Assembly: GCA_037043455.1 (NCBI GenBank)
Contig: JAWPHD010000004.1
Span: forward strand, 846,001-910,000
Source of the DNA: Cyrtodaria siliqua
Lineage: Eukaryota > Mollusca > Bivalvia > Adapedonta > Hiatellidae
Direction of reading: 5' to 3'
Length of the DNA: 64,000 nucleotides
Every line of letters begins with the position of its first letter. Within the stretch, counting starts at the first letter, position 1. The notes under the pieces are model-generated. The model was not told the origin of the DNA. It was given only the letters and a program-made list of their open reading frames with translations, and ran no database searches. The position numbers and the translations under genes were made by a program. Below are positions 11,890-22,535 of the stretch, piece by piece.

Positions 11890-12370
11890 TTAGATTCATA
11901 ATACATTAAACATGAGTCTGTGCATGCACAAGTAAATGCACTAACGAATGGGAACATGGTACTATTCTGGCTGCAAACATGATCGTGTTAGTCACAAGAC
12001 AGTGTGTTGTTTATTATGCCACTATTTTTGGACATAAGGAACCTATTTGCCATGACATTTTTGGGGAGTTACCTAGCTACTAATATACGAAATTCAAACA
12101 GTAAATTTAATATTACCAGCATAAAGAAAATCAATAACAACTAACAAGTGTTTACAGTTTCCATTCTTTTAATTAATATATATTTAATAGTTCATATTAC
12201 AAAGTCTCCAGACCTCATTCGTTCATTTTTCATAATCAAGATTAAAACAGTATATTAAACGATACTATATCAACGTTTGTTTTATCTGTATTCATAAGAC
12301 AGTGTGAATGTTTATTTTAATTATCACTCATTGTAAAATCACATTACCTAGCATGCAAGAGTGGATAAAC
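11890..12370. other. No gene recognised
   Basis: AT-rich sequence upstream of the GPCR exons. Confidence 0.4.
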
Positions 12371-12372
12371 AG

Positions 12373-12523
12373 GTATTGTGGCTCAGGCATGGTCCTTATG
12401 ACCTTTTTGTGTATGTGCTATGCGCGTCAAAATTATATAAATTCTGCAAGTGTACACTACTATATCCTCTTCACCATCAGGTGGGCGATTATGGGTCATG
12501 CGGACTTTTTGTTTCAATACAAG
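12373..12523 (+). CDS. Candidate exon upstream of GPCR TM5
   Basis: A possible acceptor (gataaacag) opens a frame that ends at a donor (tacaag|gttaat) in phase 0, the phase needed by the next exon at 12768. Its last third reads RWAIMGHADFLFQYK. This resembles the Trp-Ala-Phe-x-Gly-Pro start of TM5 in class B receptors, with the Pro replaced by His. The rest lacks the expected ECL2 Cys-Trp. It could be a diverged exon or chance. Confidence 0.3.
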
Positions 12524-12767
12524 GTTAATGTTATGATTGTCTTGATAATAATACCTGTTCAGAATAAGTATTATGTTTAATATCACAAATAACTAAATTA
12601 TTAATGGTACTTTCTGTACGTAGAATCATTCATATATAGTCGGTATGCACTGGTTAATTCGTGACCGATGTCATGAGAGAACGTGAGTGCATAATGCGTA
12701 GTTGAAAACTCACGCTATCAGTTTGTGTATGTACATCTACCATTATAATATGCTTATTTTATTTCAG

Positions 12768-12853
12768 ATAAATGCCATTATATTGATTCTGGTTATGAAG
12801 AAAAAGTTTAGTACGCATTTGGTGACTCAAAGAACTAAAGCAGAAAATATAAC
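12768..12853 (+). CDS. Exon A: GPCR TM5/ICL3 (adhesion-type)
   Basis: Acceptor 'ttatttcag' and an ideal donor (aac|gtaagt) bound 86 bp reading INAIILILVMKKKFS and on to a basic loop. This fits the end of TM5 and the third intracellular loop of class B2 (adhesion) receptors, where an Asn sits in the same place. It ends in phase 2, and the next exon (13709) begins by completing that codon. A seven-helix receptor in the plasma membrane is expected; ligand and N-terminal domain are not visible in this window. Confidence 0.75.
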
Positions 12854-13489
12854 GTAAGTAAAACTTATTGACAATCCTTTCATTTTGTTGATGACTGTAT
12901 ATCCTGCCTTTTATTCATCCTTGTAATTAGTGCATGTTTCTGTGCCTGTTTGAGAGGTGAGTGTGGTCCTTGAATGCTATACTTTCTGTTCAATTTTTAT
13001 ATCTCTACTTGTATCTATTATTATCAACTAGTATTAGAGTCTTTTGACATTATCTAAACCTGAATGATATACTAATTATACATGGCGAACATGTGTTCTA
13101 CTTATGTACAATTTGCTTTAATAAAAATGTATTAACACGTTGGAGGAAGGCCAATATTAGCGTATTGATAATGTACTATGCATGTTATATTTAAAGTGAT
13201 GTTGACCCCACCCGAGACCCAGGGGTAACTCTGGAGCAGACACCTTTATACTATGTAATCCCATTATCGTATCGTTTAAGTTGAGAAAAACAACTTGGCA
13301 CACCTCTGAGGTTGGAATAAAGGCAAATGACACTACAATTCCATTTATTGTATATTTGACATTTTAAGACCACTTTCCCTGACATTAGATCACACGAGAC
13401 ACACTACTGTTCAATACAAACCCAATGGAAACTTATTATTATGTGTACTTACTGCCTCTACATATCTATCCTTTTGGAAGAGGAAATGT

Positions 13490-13575
13490 GAGATGTGAAA
13501 AAGGAAAACTTATTAAGTCCAACAGGAATAGTAGCATTCACAGAATACAATCGGATAAGTTGTATACCCGTAATA
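13490..13575 (-). mobile_element. Penelope-like end fragment
   Basis: Weak match to the family's terminal block (taagtccaacagg…agtagcattca). Confidence 0.45.
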
Positions 13576-13708
13576 CAAAATCGACATTGCCAATTGAGTA
13601 TTCGAAATTGCATAACTAACTGATAATTAGTATATTAAACTAGTATCTTATCACTCTTCTATTTCATGTATTGCCATATTTCGCTAAAAAAGTATTGTTT
13701 TGTTTTAG

Positions 13709-13835
13709 AAATGGTGTACAATGTTTATGTGTCCTGCTTCCACTAATGGGATGTACGTGGATTATCGGTATATTTTACGTAAATGAAGATATGGCCTGGA
13801 TACAGTATGCGTTCGCAGTCTGCAATGGTCTTCAG
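13709..13835 (+). CDS. Exon B: GPCR TM6-TM7 (adhesion-type)
   Basis: Acceptor 'ttttgttttag' and donor (cag|gtactt) bound 127 bp. The frame reads through VLLPLMGCTWIIGIF, a short loop with VNED, and then IQYAFAVCNGLQ. The L-P-L-x-G-x-T-W motif in TM6 and the Asn-x-Leu-Gln in TM7 are diagnostic of adhesion GPCRs. Phases agree with exon A before and exon C after. The spacing of the two helices and the conserved exon boundary after the TM7 Gln fit this family. Confidence 0.85.
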
Positions 13836-13974
13836 GTACTTACTTACAAACATAATATCTTTGAAATCTAAATGTCGACTCCTTATAGCAAGAAAGTCGC
13901 GTATGTTGTCATTAGTTATAAATACTGTAATTACTATAGTGTAGTAAAAATTGCTATTAAAGCCTATCTAAAGC

Positions 13975-14475
13975 CCAAAAGGACGGTGACGTTTGATGTT
14001 TGTCGGCAGTCTTGTCTTGTCGTGACCTCAATGGTTTATTCTCTTGTTGCTCTGCGTCTGCCAAGTCATTGAGTACCTTCTTTATGACTTTCTAGGTTAT
14101 TGGTTTCTTTTTGTATTTATATATACACTAGCATCTTTGTGTTTTACTTATATTGCCTATTAATGCTGCATTGTTGTTTAGAGAATAGTTCATGACAGGG
14201 ATTTCTTTATTTACACTGTCCCGTTTTATTTGGTTGACGGTAGGGCAAGTGTGAGTTTTGGTGCATCCTAGTACCTGGTTTAAACATCCGGCGGCCTTTT
14301 TTGCCACTGACCGTTCCCAGGAGGTAGCTCTGTTGTCAACTTTTGTGTTGGTGATGTCTTATTTGGCCTTATATTCATCTTTAAATTTGTTCTTTGTTTC
14401 TTTGTGTGTTTGTGGTTGACTGTCGTCCTTGAAAGCTGAGTTTCTTGTTCGATTGTTATATCTACATTTATTACA
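13975..14475 (+). mobile_element. Penelope-like 3' UTR, near-complete
   Basis: Contains in order 'gacggtgacgtttgatgttt', 'tctgccaagtcattgagtacc', 'acactgtcccgttttatttgg', 'cactgaccgttccc' and the terminal 'gttcgattgttata'. It lies within the intron between GPCR exons B and C. Confidence 0.85.
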
Positions 14476-14479
14476 CCCA

Positions 14480-14915
14480 TTGTGTATTGTTGTTATGTGA
14501 TATGAACTGTATACGAGATGTTGATTAGTTCCATTTCTTATTTTTATTAATAATTCGCATACGAATATTTTAAATTAGTACGAAATATACACTTACTACC
14601 TTGCTATTTCCTGTCTACTTCTCATGATTAGTAGTACCTACCTCGTAAGAGGCCATGTGTTTGGAAGCAAGCATACATTTTAATACATTTCAAACGTAAT
14701 TATACAATATTACACTACCGTCTGTTCAATATGTATTCATAATAGGTTAAACAGCCATCCCTTCTGTGTAAGAAACGGTACCTTGTTTTAAACATTTAGC
14801 AAATCAGTTTCATAAATTATCCAAATAATTAAAATAATACCCTTATTCATAGAAGGATCCTGGCTTAAGAATATAAATTTCGAAAAATCAGTGGTCATCA
14901 TCACTTTAATGAATC
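14480..14915. other. No gene recognised (intron)
   Basis: AT-rich; no supported feature. Confidence 0.4.
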
Positions 14916-14919
14916 TATA

Positions 14920-15225
14920 AACGTGTTAGAAATATGTATCAAACGATGTTATGACCCTATCATCTTGCAACGCAATTTATTTATTTACACTGTCCTGTTT
15001 TAATGGGATGTGAGGTTTAGTGCACCCTAGAACCGGTTTATAACCCCAGTGGCCTACTTTGCCACTGACCGTTCCAAGGCGGTAGCCCTATTTTCAACCC
15101 TTTTGTGTTTGTGATGTCGTTTGCATTTATTATTACTTTTGCCTTCTTGTTTGTCTGTTTGCGTGTTTGTTTCTCCTCCTTGAATGCTACTTTCCCCGTC
15201 CGATATTTTTATATTTATTTAGTGG
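14920..15225 (+). mobile_element. Penelope-like 3' UTR fragment
   Basis: Same core blocks as the other copies, starting within the C-terminal coding tail ('cgatgttatgaccctatcatc') and jumping to the UTR. Confidence 0.8.
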
Positions 15226-15314
15226 TTGGACAATTTACACTAGCCACTTAGTTGTTCTCTTTTATTCTGTGATGAACCTACCCGACCCTTCCATCTTGTC
15301 TTGTCGTGCCCTGA

Positions 15315-15625
15315 ACTGTATAAATAGATATAAAAATCGAACAGGAAAAGTAGCATTAAAGGACGACAGTCAACCACAAACACACAGAGTAACAAACAAC
15401 AACTATAAAGATGAATACAATTAAGATATGATATCACAAACACAAACGGGTTGTCAATAGGGCCGCCGCCTAGGAACGGTAAGTGGCAAAATAGGCCGCT
15501 TAGGTTTTTAACCAGGTTCTAGGGTGCCCCAAACCTCAGTCTCATCCCAATAAACGGGACAGTGTAAATAAAGATATCCTCGCCAGGTTATAATATCTAA
15601 CAAACAATGCAGCATTAAGATAAGA
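15315..15625 (-). mobile_element. Penelope-like 3' UTR, inverted copy
   Basis: Inverted relative to the copies immediately on either side. Runs from the terminal block ('atataaaaatcgaacagg') through 'aaacgggacagtgtaaat' to 'aatgcagcattaa'. Confidence 0.85.
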
Positions 15626-16022
15626 CGGTAGCCCTATTTTCAACTAGTTTTGTGTTTGTGACGTAATATGTCTTAGTTCCTGCAGATAAAGCAGCTAATA
15701 ATGTAATTATTGTTTGACGCCTACATTACGTCAATGTTTTATCTCTGGAACTCGGCAGCACCGATGCGTATACTCCACTTAATTCTACTGAGGATGAGGT
15801 TGTTTCCTCACATATCACTCGGTGCACTACTTTCAAGGCTGGTGTAAACGATAAGCAAAATAAACTGCCTACTATGTACTGGATTCATGAATTACATAAA
15901 CATCCGTATAAGGCTCGCTTCTTCTTACTGCCGTTAAAGATCACGTTAAACTATATTGTGATAAAACTTTGGGATTAATTTATTTTGGTTTATAAAAAAT
16001 TCCGGGGACGTTTCTTGATAAA

Positions 16023-16406
16023 ATGTTCAATAAAGGTAAAATTTCATCAATAATCACTTATGACTTCTCTACACTATATACAACCTTACCACATCACCTT
16101 AAAGAACTTCAGCTGAATAAAGCTAATGTATCTGATAATAACGCTTCTTTTCTTGATTTAGATCTCTCGATTGAAAATGATGAAAACATTAGCAAAATCT
16201 ATGACAAGAGAGATAATTTTAATTTTGACATTGTTAATTACCCGCACTTGGATGGGGATGTTCCCCGAGCAACTTCTTATGGGGTGTATGTGTCGCAACT
16301 TATTCGTTTCTCTGGAGCTTGTACTCAAGTTGAGGACTTTAATATTCGTAATCTTTGTATAACTAAAAAGCTATTCAATCAGTGTTACCGTTACCATAAA
16401 AAATGA
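16023..16406 (+). pseudogene. Penelope reverse transcriptase fragment
   Basis: An open 127-codon piece joins motif A (residues ~10-20, YDFSTLYTTLPHH) directly to the C-terminal LDLDLSIEN…YDKRD…SYGVYVSQLIRFSGAC block. The RT motifs B and C (YxDD) that normally lie between are missing, so this is an internal deletion derivative. The reading continues past the inserted repeat into the conserved tail near 16560-16770. It is a remnant of a retroelement protein, with no host role inferred. Confidence 0.85.
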
Positions 16407-16548
16407 GTATGATAATGAACCTTTGGAAACGGCCGAGCACGACACATACGAAATATTGCAGTCTCGGTTTGATTGAGACTGTGCATGAGCGGTAGTGAAT
16501 TATGCTAGCTACCGCTCACGCCCTCTAGCCCCGGGTTGAGCAGAGCTC
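16401..16548 (+). mobile_element. Short structured mobile repeat R2, long form
   Basis: It starts 'agtatgataatg' and contains 'aaacggccgagcacgac'. It also has a 7-bp hairpin (cagtctc/gagactg) and a 10-bp hairpin (tgagcggtag/ctaccgctca). The end is 'cccgggttgagcag'. It interrupts Penelope coding sequence, and the unoccupied sequence is seen at about 28935-28950. The flanks share ATAAA, a likely target duplication. Confidence 0.8.
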
Positions 16549-17489
16549 AATAAAAACTTCGTAAAACCTTTGCAAAATTTTAAAAAGGACTTTTCTGCGA
16601 CAAGGACTATCACAACCTGACTTCTATGGTGATGTGATTTATAAACTTTGTAAGATTCTTGGTCATGATCACTTTCATACTATCTTTGTTAAACTTGTTA
16701 CACATAGTATCAAAAGAGGTTATGACCCTATCATTTTGCAACGTACTGCATGCTTGGTGGTGGACCCTTTTACAGTTCGCCACTATGCTTTCCTCTTTAA
16801 TTGTACGATGACCGGACAGGCTGTGAACCCTCTGATGACGCCTACCTAAATCCCATTGGGACGGTGTCTTTTAATGTTTGTCTATGATATTTCTTGTTGT
16901 GCCCTTAATGGTTTATTCTCTTGTTGCTCTGACTTCTGCCAAGTCATTGAGTACCTTCATTGTGGTTTTCTATGCTACTGTTTTTTTGTATTATATTTAC
17001 ACGAGCATATTTGTGTTTTACTTATATTGCCTATTTATGCTGCCTTGTTGGTTAGAGATTAGATCGATTTCTTTATTTACACTGTCCTGTTTTAATGGGA
17101 TGACAGTAGAGTATGTGTGAGGTTTGGTGCACCCTAGAACCGGTTTAAACCCCCAGTGGCCTACTTTGCCACTGACCGTTCCAAGGCGGTAGCCCTATTG
17201 TCAATCCTTTTGTGTTTGTGATGTCGTTTGCTTTTATTATTACTTGTGTTTCTTGTTTGTCTGTTTGCTTGTTTGTTTCTGTGTTTTGTGATTGACTGAC
17301 CTCCTTGAATGCTACTTTTCCTGTCCGATCTTTTTATATTTCTTTATTCCTTATTATCATTGTCATTCATATTTGCTTTTTTGCGTGTTTTTTGGGTTTA
17401 CTGTGTTCTGTGAAAGCTGCATTTCCTGCTCGACTTTTATACTTATTTTTAACAAGTTTAATAAAGATTTTATGAAACCATAGTAAAAA

Positions 17490-17765
17490 GGAAGGATTAT
17501 CAATTTACATATGTCATCCAGATACCGAGAGGTTTGTCAATAAAGGCCGGAGTATCTGAGTATCTGAGTATCTGGTGAAAAACTCCACATGGAATCTCTT
17601 TCAAGGCAATACAGAGTTGGACGGTTCGTACCCATAGGGATACCACGGATTTGTATATGCTGTCTATAAACGGTAGTTCCATCCCTGATGAAAACAGTAT
17701 TTAATAGAAAAATGAGAAGACAACCCAGTGTAATTGTCTAAACTGCCATTAGTAAAAACGATTAA
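17490..17765 (-). mobile_element. Penelope-like RT fragment
   Basis: The minus strand carries pieces homologous to 22550-22830 ('gtttgtcaataaaggcc', 'cgtacccatagggatacc', 'ggtagttccatccctgat'), which encode the RT motif B-C region. Heavily decayed. Confidence 0.7.
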
Positions 17766-18029
17766 ATGTTATTACAGCCCAAAAATGTAGTATATTCTCT
17801 TGCGAAATGTATTTATTTATTTATTTGAATAAGAGCACTAAGATTGTCTTTGATAAGGGGATGTGGTAAGGTTGTTTATAGTGTAGAAAAGTCGTAAGTA
17901 CTTTTAGATAAAACTTGACGTTTATTGCAAATTTTATCAAGAACGTCACCTGAAATGTTAATATACCAAAATAAACTAATCCGAAGCTATAGCACAATAT
18001 TGTTTAATGTGATCTATAACGGCAGTAAA

Positions 18030-18480
18030 ACTATCGTATTACTATGATTTCTGCCAAGATATTCAGTGCTTACATTTGTGGATTTCTAGACTGTTGCTTT
18101 TATGTAAATACACATGACCATCGTTGTGTTTTACTCTCGGTTATGCTGTCAAATTTTTAAGAGAATGTATTATATTTGGATTTCCTCATTTATTTTTACA
18201 GTGTCCCTTTAACTGAGATAACAATAATGTGGTGGCAAAACCTGGTTACCGTTTTGTCATTGACCGATTTAATGCGATAACCCTGCAGCCAACCAACTTG
18301 TATATGGTTGTACCGCAATACTTTGCTTCTATTTATTCTTGCAGTTATGTTTTTAATGAATGCATGTCTTGTTGGACTTTTTTATCTACGTTTATCCTGT
18401 TGTTTGTTTTAAAGAAAATTGAGTGTACATAATTTATATGTAAAAGCTCTCCTACATAATGACACTTTCCCCATCGTATA
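18030..18480 (+). mobile_element. Old Penelope-like 3' UTR
   Basis: Diverged but collinear with the family: 'atttctgccaagatattcagt', 'tttttacagtgtcc', 'cattgaccgatttaatgcgat' and a (gtt) rich end. Confidence 0.6.
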
Positions 18481-18489
18481 CTTATTCGT

Positions 18490-19140
18490 TCTTGCATGCT
18501 AACTGTAAAGTACTGATTTATTCAAGTGGCATTATGTTTGTGTAAAGTTTGTTTTGATGCAAAAACGATGAAATGAAATTTAAAAGCAATATGAGCCGTG
18601 TATCTTTTAAGTGACATTTCTCGTTGAATAAGATATTTTAAGAAACATAGTTTTTATCCGATATACGGTATTTTCAAACTTAAAGCATGTACAAAACTGT
18701 TTCTCTAGATTACTTTTCCCACTTGTAATAGATGTTCAGTTGGATAGGCTTTGTTAAACTCTATTTCGCGCCTAGACCAAATATATACTAAACCCACAGA
18801 TTATATTTTAAATATAGTTTGTTTGTTTTTATTTTTCTTGAAATCTAACTTTGTGTCGGTAAATTGGATCGTTTTTTCAACCATGCTTCCAATATGTTTG
18901 TTTGATTTATTTTCGGATGAGCTATTTTTCAAGCTATGTGCACGTGAAATTCGATGTTTTCATTAAAAGGACTGTTGTTTATGTAAGTCGACTGGAATTC
19001 TACACTATGGTCTTTAAACCTTCCTATTAGTACAAGCTTGTATATGAGATTTTAAGTATTAAACCGGTAAATGTGTGTCAGCATAAACATAGTATGACTG
19101 CAGAAGCACCATTAAGGTATATTTAAATGTTATATATTTT
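18490..19140. other. No gene recognised (intron)
   Basis: AT-rich, with no supported feature. Confidence 0.4.
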
Positions 19141-19143
19141 CAG

Positions 19144-19185
19144 GGATTTACCATCTTTATATTCCAATGTGTCTTGAATCCGACG
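19144..19185 (+). CDS. Exon C: end of GPCR TM7
   Basis: A 42-bp micro-exon lies between 'atattttcag' and donor 'acg|gtaaat'. It reads GFTIFIFQCVLNPT, the canonical end of adhesion-GPCR TM7 (G-x-F-I-F-x-x-H/Q-C). Phase 0 on both sides matches exons B and D. Its size and motif make chance unlikely. Confidence 0.8.
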
Positions 19186-19666
19186 GTAAATATAATAAGT
19201 TATTTTCAGTATTTATTGACATTAGTATTGTGTAACGGCTGTTAAAAGTCAATACGACTACGAATATATTGTTATTACAAACTGGGCCTTTAGTTTGTCG
19301 CCTTTGAGGCCAATGTGTGTGGCGCTTTAAAGTAGTATACCGCTAAAGCCTCTTCTAAGGGATGTGAGTGGTATTGATCCGTATACTACTTCTCATAGAC
19401 AGACTCATTCCACTTATTTCTACTTACATATTTCTACGCTAAAGTTTCGCCCTTGTTTTGCCTCCTGAGAATGGTACGCATACATGTTCAGGAAAAGGTC
19501 ATTTATTGTTTAAATATTGATGATACTAAAATTAATCATGAGATTTACAAAATGCCATTGCAACATCATGTGGTTTTATCTTCACTGGGTGATAAATTTC
19601 TACAAAACGCTATTGACGTGAAGTGAAATATCATTAAAAGGTATCACCATATATTTACTGAAATAG

Positions 19667-19756
19667 ATTGGAAAAGGTATACAAAAAATGAAGAGGAAAT
19701 ATAGAAGCTCATTGCAAGTATCGGGAACAACGTCGGCTAGTAAACCTTTGTCAAAA
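19667..19756 (+). CDS. Exon D: GPCR cytoplasmic tail, basic helix-8 region
   Basis: Acceptor 'tactgaaatag' and an excellent donor (aaa|gtaagt) bound 30 codons, phase 0 at both ends. The reading begins IGKGIQKMKRKYRSS, the basic stretch expected just after TM7, then turns Ser/Thr-rich. It is collinear with exon C. Confidence 0.7.
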
Positions 19757-19783
19757 GTAAGTATATTATATTCATTAGATAAC

Positions 19784-19784
<1 letters not shown>

Positions 19785-19865
<81 letters not shown>

Positions 19866-19866
19866 A
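19785..19866. repeat. Compound microsatellite (TC)n(CA)n(CG)n
   Basis: A CT tract, then a CA tract of about 15 units, then about 7 CG units. The alternating CA/CG part can adopt Z-DNA. It lies in the intron 30 bp after exon D. Confidence 0.98.
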
Positions 19867-19869
19867 ACG

Positions 19870-20390
19870 AATCGGTCAATAGTTGGCAATGGGTGAAAGC
19901 TGAAACTAACGTTAATATTTGCGACGGAAGATACAGTTTTATAATTGCATGATTACTGGAAATATGTGTTCTTCTTCTCAGTAGAATAGATAATAAAACT
20001 GACCATCATAACTAAATTAAATGCATGTGCCAGAAACTAGTCACAGAATACACGGTCCACCGCGATATATTTACAGTGTATGATACATGTTTTTGGATCA
20101 TTACAATAAAAATAGTGTTCGATACTTTGTGCGCAATGTTACCAATAATTATGTATAAGGGCCCTGTATCATAATGATTCGGTAACCAACGCTAAAAGAC
20201 GGCATATAAACATAAAATCAGAAGAATAAAACGTTGAACAGTTTAATTAGCATATTACTAAGTAATATCAGCAAACAACATTTTCAAATAGTGTCGTAAG
20301 TGTACTCGAAACATCTATATTTTATTCAGTAGACTAGTTCTCTATCACCTAGATTGGAAGCTAACAAAATCATTTCTGTATTGAAATATG
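19870..20390. other. No gene recognised (intron)
   Basis: No supported feature. Confidence 0.4.
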
Positions 20391-20393
20391 ATT

Positions 20394-20648
20394 GTTTGTT
20401 TGTTAGTATGATGTTTTACGTCATTTTCAACACATTTAAAGTTATATATGACGGTAGATTTTTTGTGGTGGAGGCAGACCATCCACATTTCCTGGGTAGA
20501 ACCAGTACTGTAAACTTCCCGCCATCCGTAAGAATCGACACTTCCTCACTCACAAGTCGAGCTCCCAGTGGCATTGAAAACCCGCAGTGGAGAGAGGCGA
20601 CAAGGTTTACAACGCAACGTCGTTAACCACTCGACCAAGGAGACGCTA
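20394..20648 (-). mobile_element. tRNA-derived SINE, full-length copy
   Basis: On the minus strand the head reads 'ctccttggtcgagtggttaa', a pol III A-box with tRNA-like start. A B-box-like 'gggttttcaatgcc' follows, then the shared body ('gctcgacttgtgagtgagg', 'ctgcctccaccacaaaa', 'tgacgtaaaacatca') and a (caaa)n tail. Four copies occur in the window. The tRNA head with A and B boxes marks a pol III SINE. Confidence 0.85.
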
Positions 20649-20695
20649 TTAATGCGATAATATATTTGAATTTGAATTTGTACCTTTCATTTCAG

Positions 20696-20756
20696 CATCG
20701 GGTTTCTACAAATTCAACATCAAATGATGTGTATGATAGCGAGACAAGCCAATGTG
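20696..20756 (+). CDS. Exon E: GPCR tail
   Basis: Acceptor 'cctttcatttcag' and donor (g|gtaatc) bound 61 bp in phase 0 to phase 1. It reads HRVSTNSTSNDVYDSETSQC, a Ser/Thr/acidic tail with a possible Tyr-phosphorylation site. It follows exon D in frame. Confidence 0.6.
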
Positions 20757-20984
20757 GTAATCATTGTTTTCATTTCCGGTGTCACATAGTACTGACAATT
20801 TTCTGTAGTTATTTTGCGTTAAACTATTCACGTAGGTATACACTGAAAATTGAATTTTATGGTAAAGTACGCAGCGAAGTTTTTATTGTATTTCAAATTA
20901 TTACAAACGTTATTTTCTGCAAACATCTTGCCACTATTGTAATAATGTACAGCACTATTTATTCGTTCATTAGAACCGGAATCG

Positions 20985-21130
20985 AAAACTGAATACATTA
21001 TGTCCAGAAACACAACGTATTGTTTACAGAGATATACAAATCTAACAGGTAAAGCAGGTTCAAGGACGACAGTTAACCACAAACACACACAGAAACCAAG
21101 AGCAAATTCAAAGATGAATAAAAGGCCAAA
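20985..21130 (-). mobile_element. Penelope-like 3' UTR fragment
   Basis: Terminal blocks ('tatacaaatctaacaggtaaagcagg', 'gacgacagttaaccacaaac'). Confidence 0.75.
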
Positions 21131-21438
21131 CCTATATCACACTTTCAAATGTAACCGATAACAGCCAGCATAAGCATGAGTTAAAAAAATCGCTATTAAA
21201 TACTATAATTACGGATAAATTGTTTTTAGTTATTCAAATGTAAATGGGTATCGCAATAAATTCTCATTCGGTTTATTTGTAGAACAGGACATGTAGCATT
21301 CAAGAGTATTTATGTTAACTATATTAAAAATCTCCTCAAGTTAAAAAGCATCAGTGTAGAAGAGACAAATATAGATTTATGTTGATTATATTCATATTCT
21401 GTTATTTAATATTAATTTTATATTTATTTGTATTTTAG

Positions 21439-21480
21439 ATGGGCTCAGTCGTTCCGGAAATTCCGAGAAGCCGATAGTAC
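21439..21480 (+). CDS. Exon F: GPCR tail, candidate
   Basis: Acceptor 'tttgtattttag' leads into a phase-1 continuation of exon E (GLSRSGNSEKPIVHV). The end is unclear. A donor (cat|gtaatg) exists at 21481, otherwise the open frame runs into the Penelope UTR and stops at 21779. Confidence 0.45.
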
Positions 21481-21519
21481 ATGTAATGGTATTCTACTAT
21501 GTTTTTATAGCGCTTATAT

Positions 21520-22307
21520 ATAGATATAAAAATCGAACAGGAAAAGTAGCATTTAGGGGACGACATTCAACCACAAACATAAATAGAAAACAAAGAACAC
21601 ATTTAAAAATGAATAAACGCCAAATAAGACATCACGAACATAAAAGGGTTGGCATAGTGCTACCGCCTTGGAACGGTCAGTGGCAAAAATGCCAATGGGG
21701 TTTTAAACCAGGTTCTAGGGTGCACAAAACCTCTCACTTACCGTACTGTCATCCCAATAAAACGGGACAGTGTAATTAAACAAATCCCCGCCATGAACTA
21801 TTCTCTAACCAACAAAGCAGCATTAATAGGCAATATAAGTAAAACACAAATATGCTCGTGTATAAATAAATACAAAAAAACAATAGCCTAGAAAGCCACA
21901 AAGAAGGTACTCAATTACTTGGCAGAAGCCAGAGCATTAAGATAACAAACCATTGAGGACACAACAAAACAAGATTGCAGACAAACATCAAACTTCAACG
22001 TCCTTTTGGGCTTTAGGTAGTCGTCACTATAGGGTCCACAGCCAGTCTGTCCATCGCAGAATTAAAGAGGAAAGCATAATGCCGAACTGGAAATGGGTCC
22101 ACCACCAAGCATGCAGTGCGTTGCAAAATGATATGGGCATAACTCTTTCGACAAACCTTTTAACAAAAAGAAATATAAAAAGATCGGACAGGGAAAGTAG
22201 CATTCAAGGAGGACAGTCAACCACAAAACACAGAAACAAACATGGAAACAAACAAACAAGAAGGCAAAAGTAATAATAAAAGTAAACGACATCACAAACA
22301 CAAAAGG
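21520..22307 (-). mobile_element. Penelope-like 3' UTR and C-terminal tail
   Basis: Nearly complete minus-oriented 3' UTR (21520-22060) followed by the coding tail and a second terminal block at 22165-22307. Two copies of the terminal block (21520 and 22170) flank it, as expected of the tandem pseudo-LTR arrangement of Penelope elements. Confidence 0.8.
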
Positions 22308-22308
22308 G

Positions 22309-22535
22309 TTGCTGCCTTGTTGGTTAGAGATTAGATCATGGCGGGGATTTCCTTATTTACACTGTCCTGTTTTAATGGGATGACGGTAGGGTAAGTGTGA
22401 GGTTTGGTGCACCCTAGAACCGGTTTAAACCCCCAGTGGCCTACTTTGCCACTGACCGTTCCAAGGCGGTAGCCCTATTGTCAACCCTTTTGTGTTTGTG
22501 ATGTCGTTGACTTTTATTATTGCTTTTGCCTTCTT
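22309..22535 (+). mobile_element. Penelope-like 3' UTR, inverted
   Basis: Abuts the previous copy head-on at 22307/22309. Carries 'acactgtcctgttttaatggg' and 'cactgaccgttccaaggcgg'. Confidence 0.8.

Larger units (their letters stand above)
15626..17465 (+). mobile_element. Penelope-like retroelement, longest coding copy
   Basis: A leading UTR piece (15626-15675) is followed by decayed coding sequence. Translated pieces include VPADKAANN and a Y-W-I-H-E-L-H-K-H-P-Y-K motif (15680-15960), and the RT motif A-like YDFSTLYTT (16055-16090). Next come YDKRDNF and SYGVYVSQLIRFS (16195-16310), then a tail and the full 3' UTR. These are signature blocks of Penelope-like reverse transcriptases. The catalytic palm between motif A and the C-terminal part is deleted, and frames are broken, so it cannot be active. 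A short structured repeat has inserted at 16401-16548. Confidence 0.85.

Noticed and set aside
16829..16870. Possible hammerhead ribozyme in the Penelope tail ('ctctgatgacgcctac … gggacgg')
   Set aside because: A CUGAUGA-like core is present, but the obligatory GAAA and a fitting helix III were not found; other copies also lack them.
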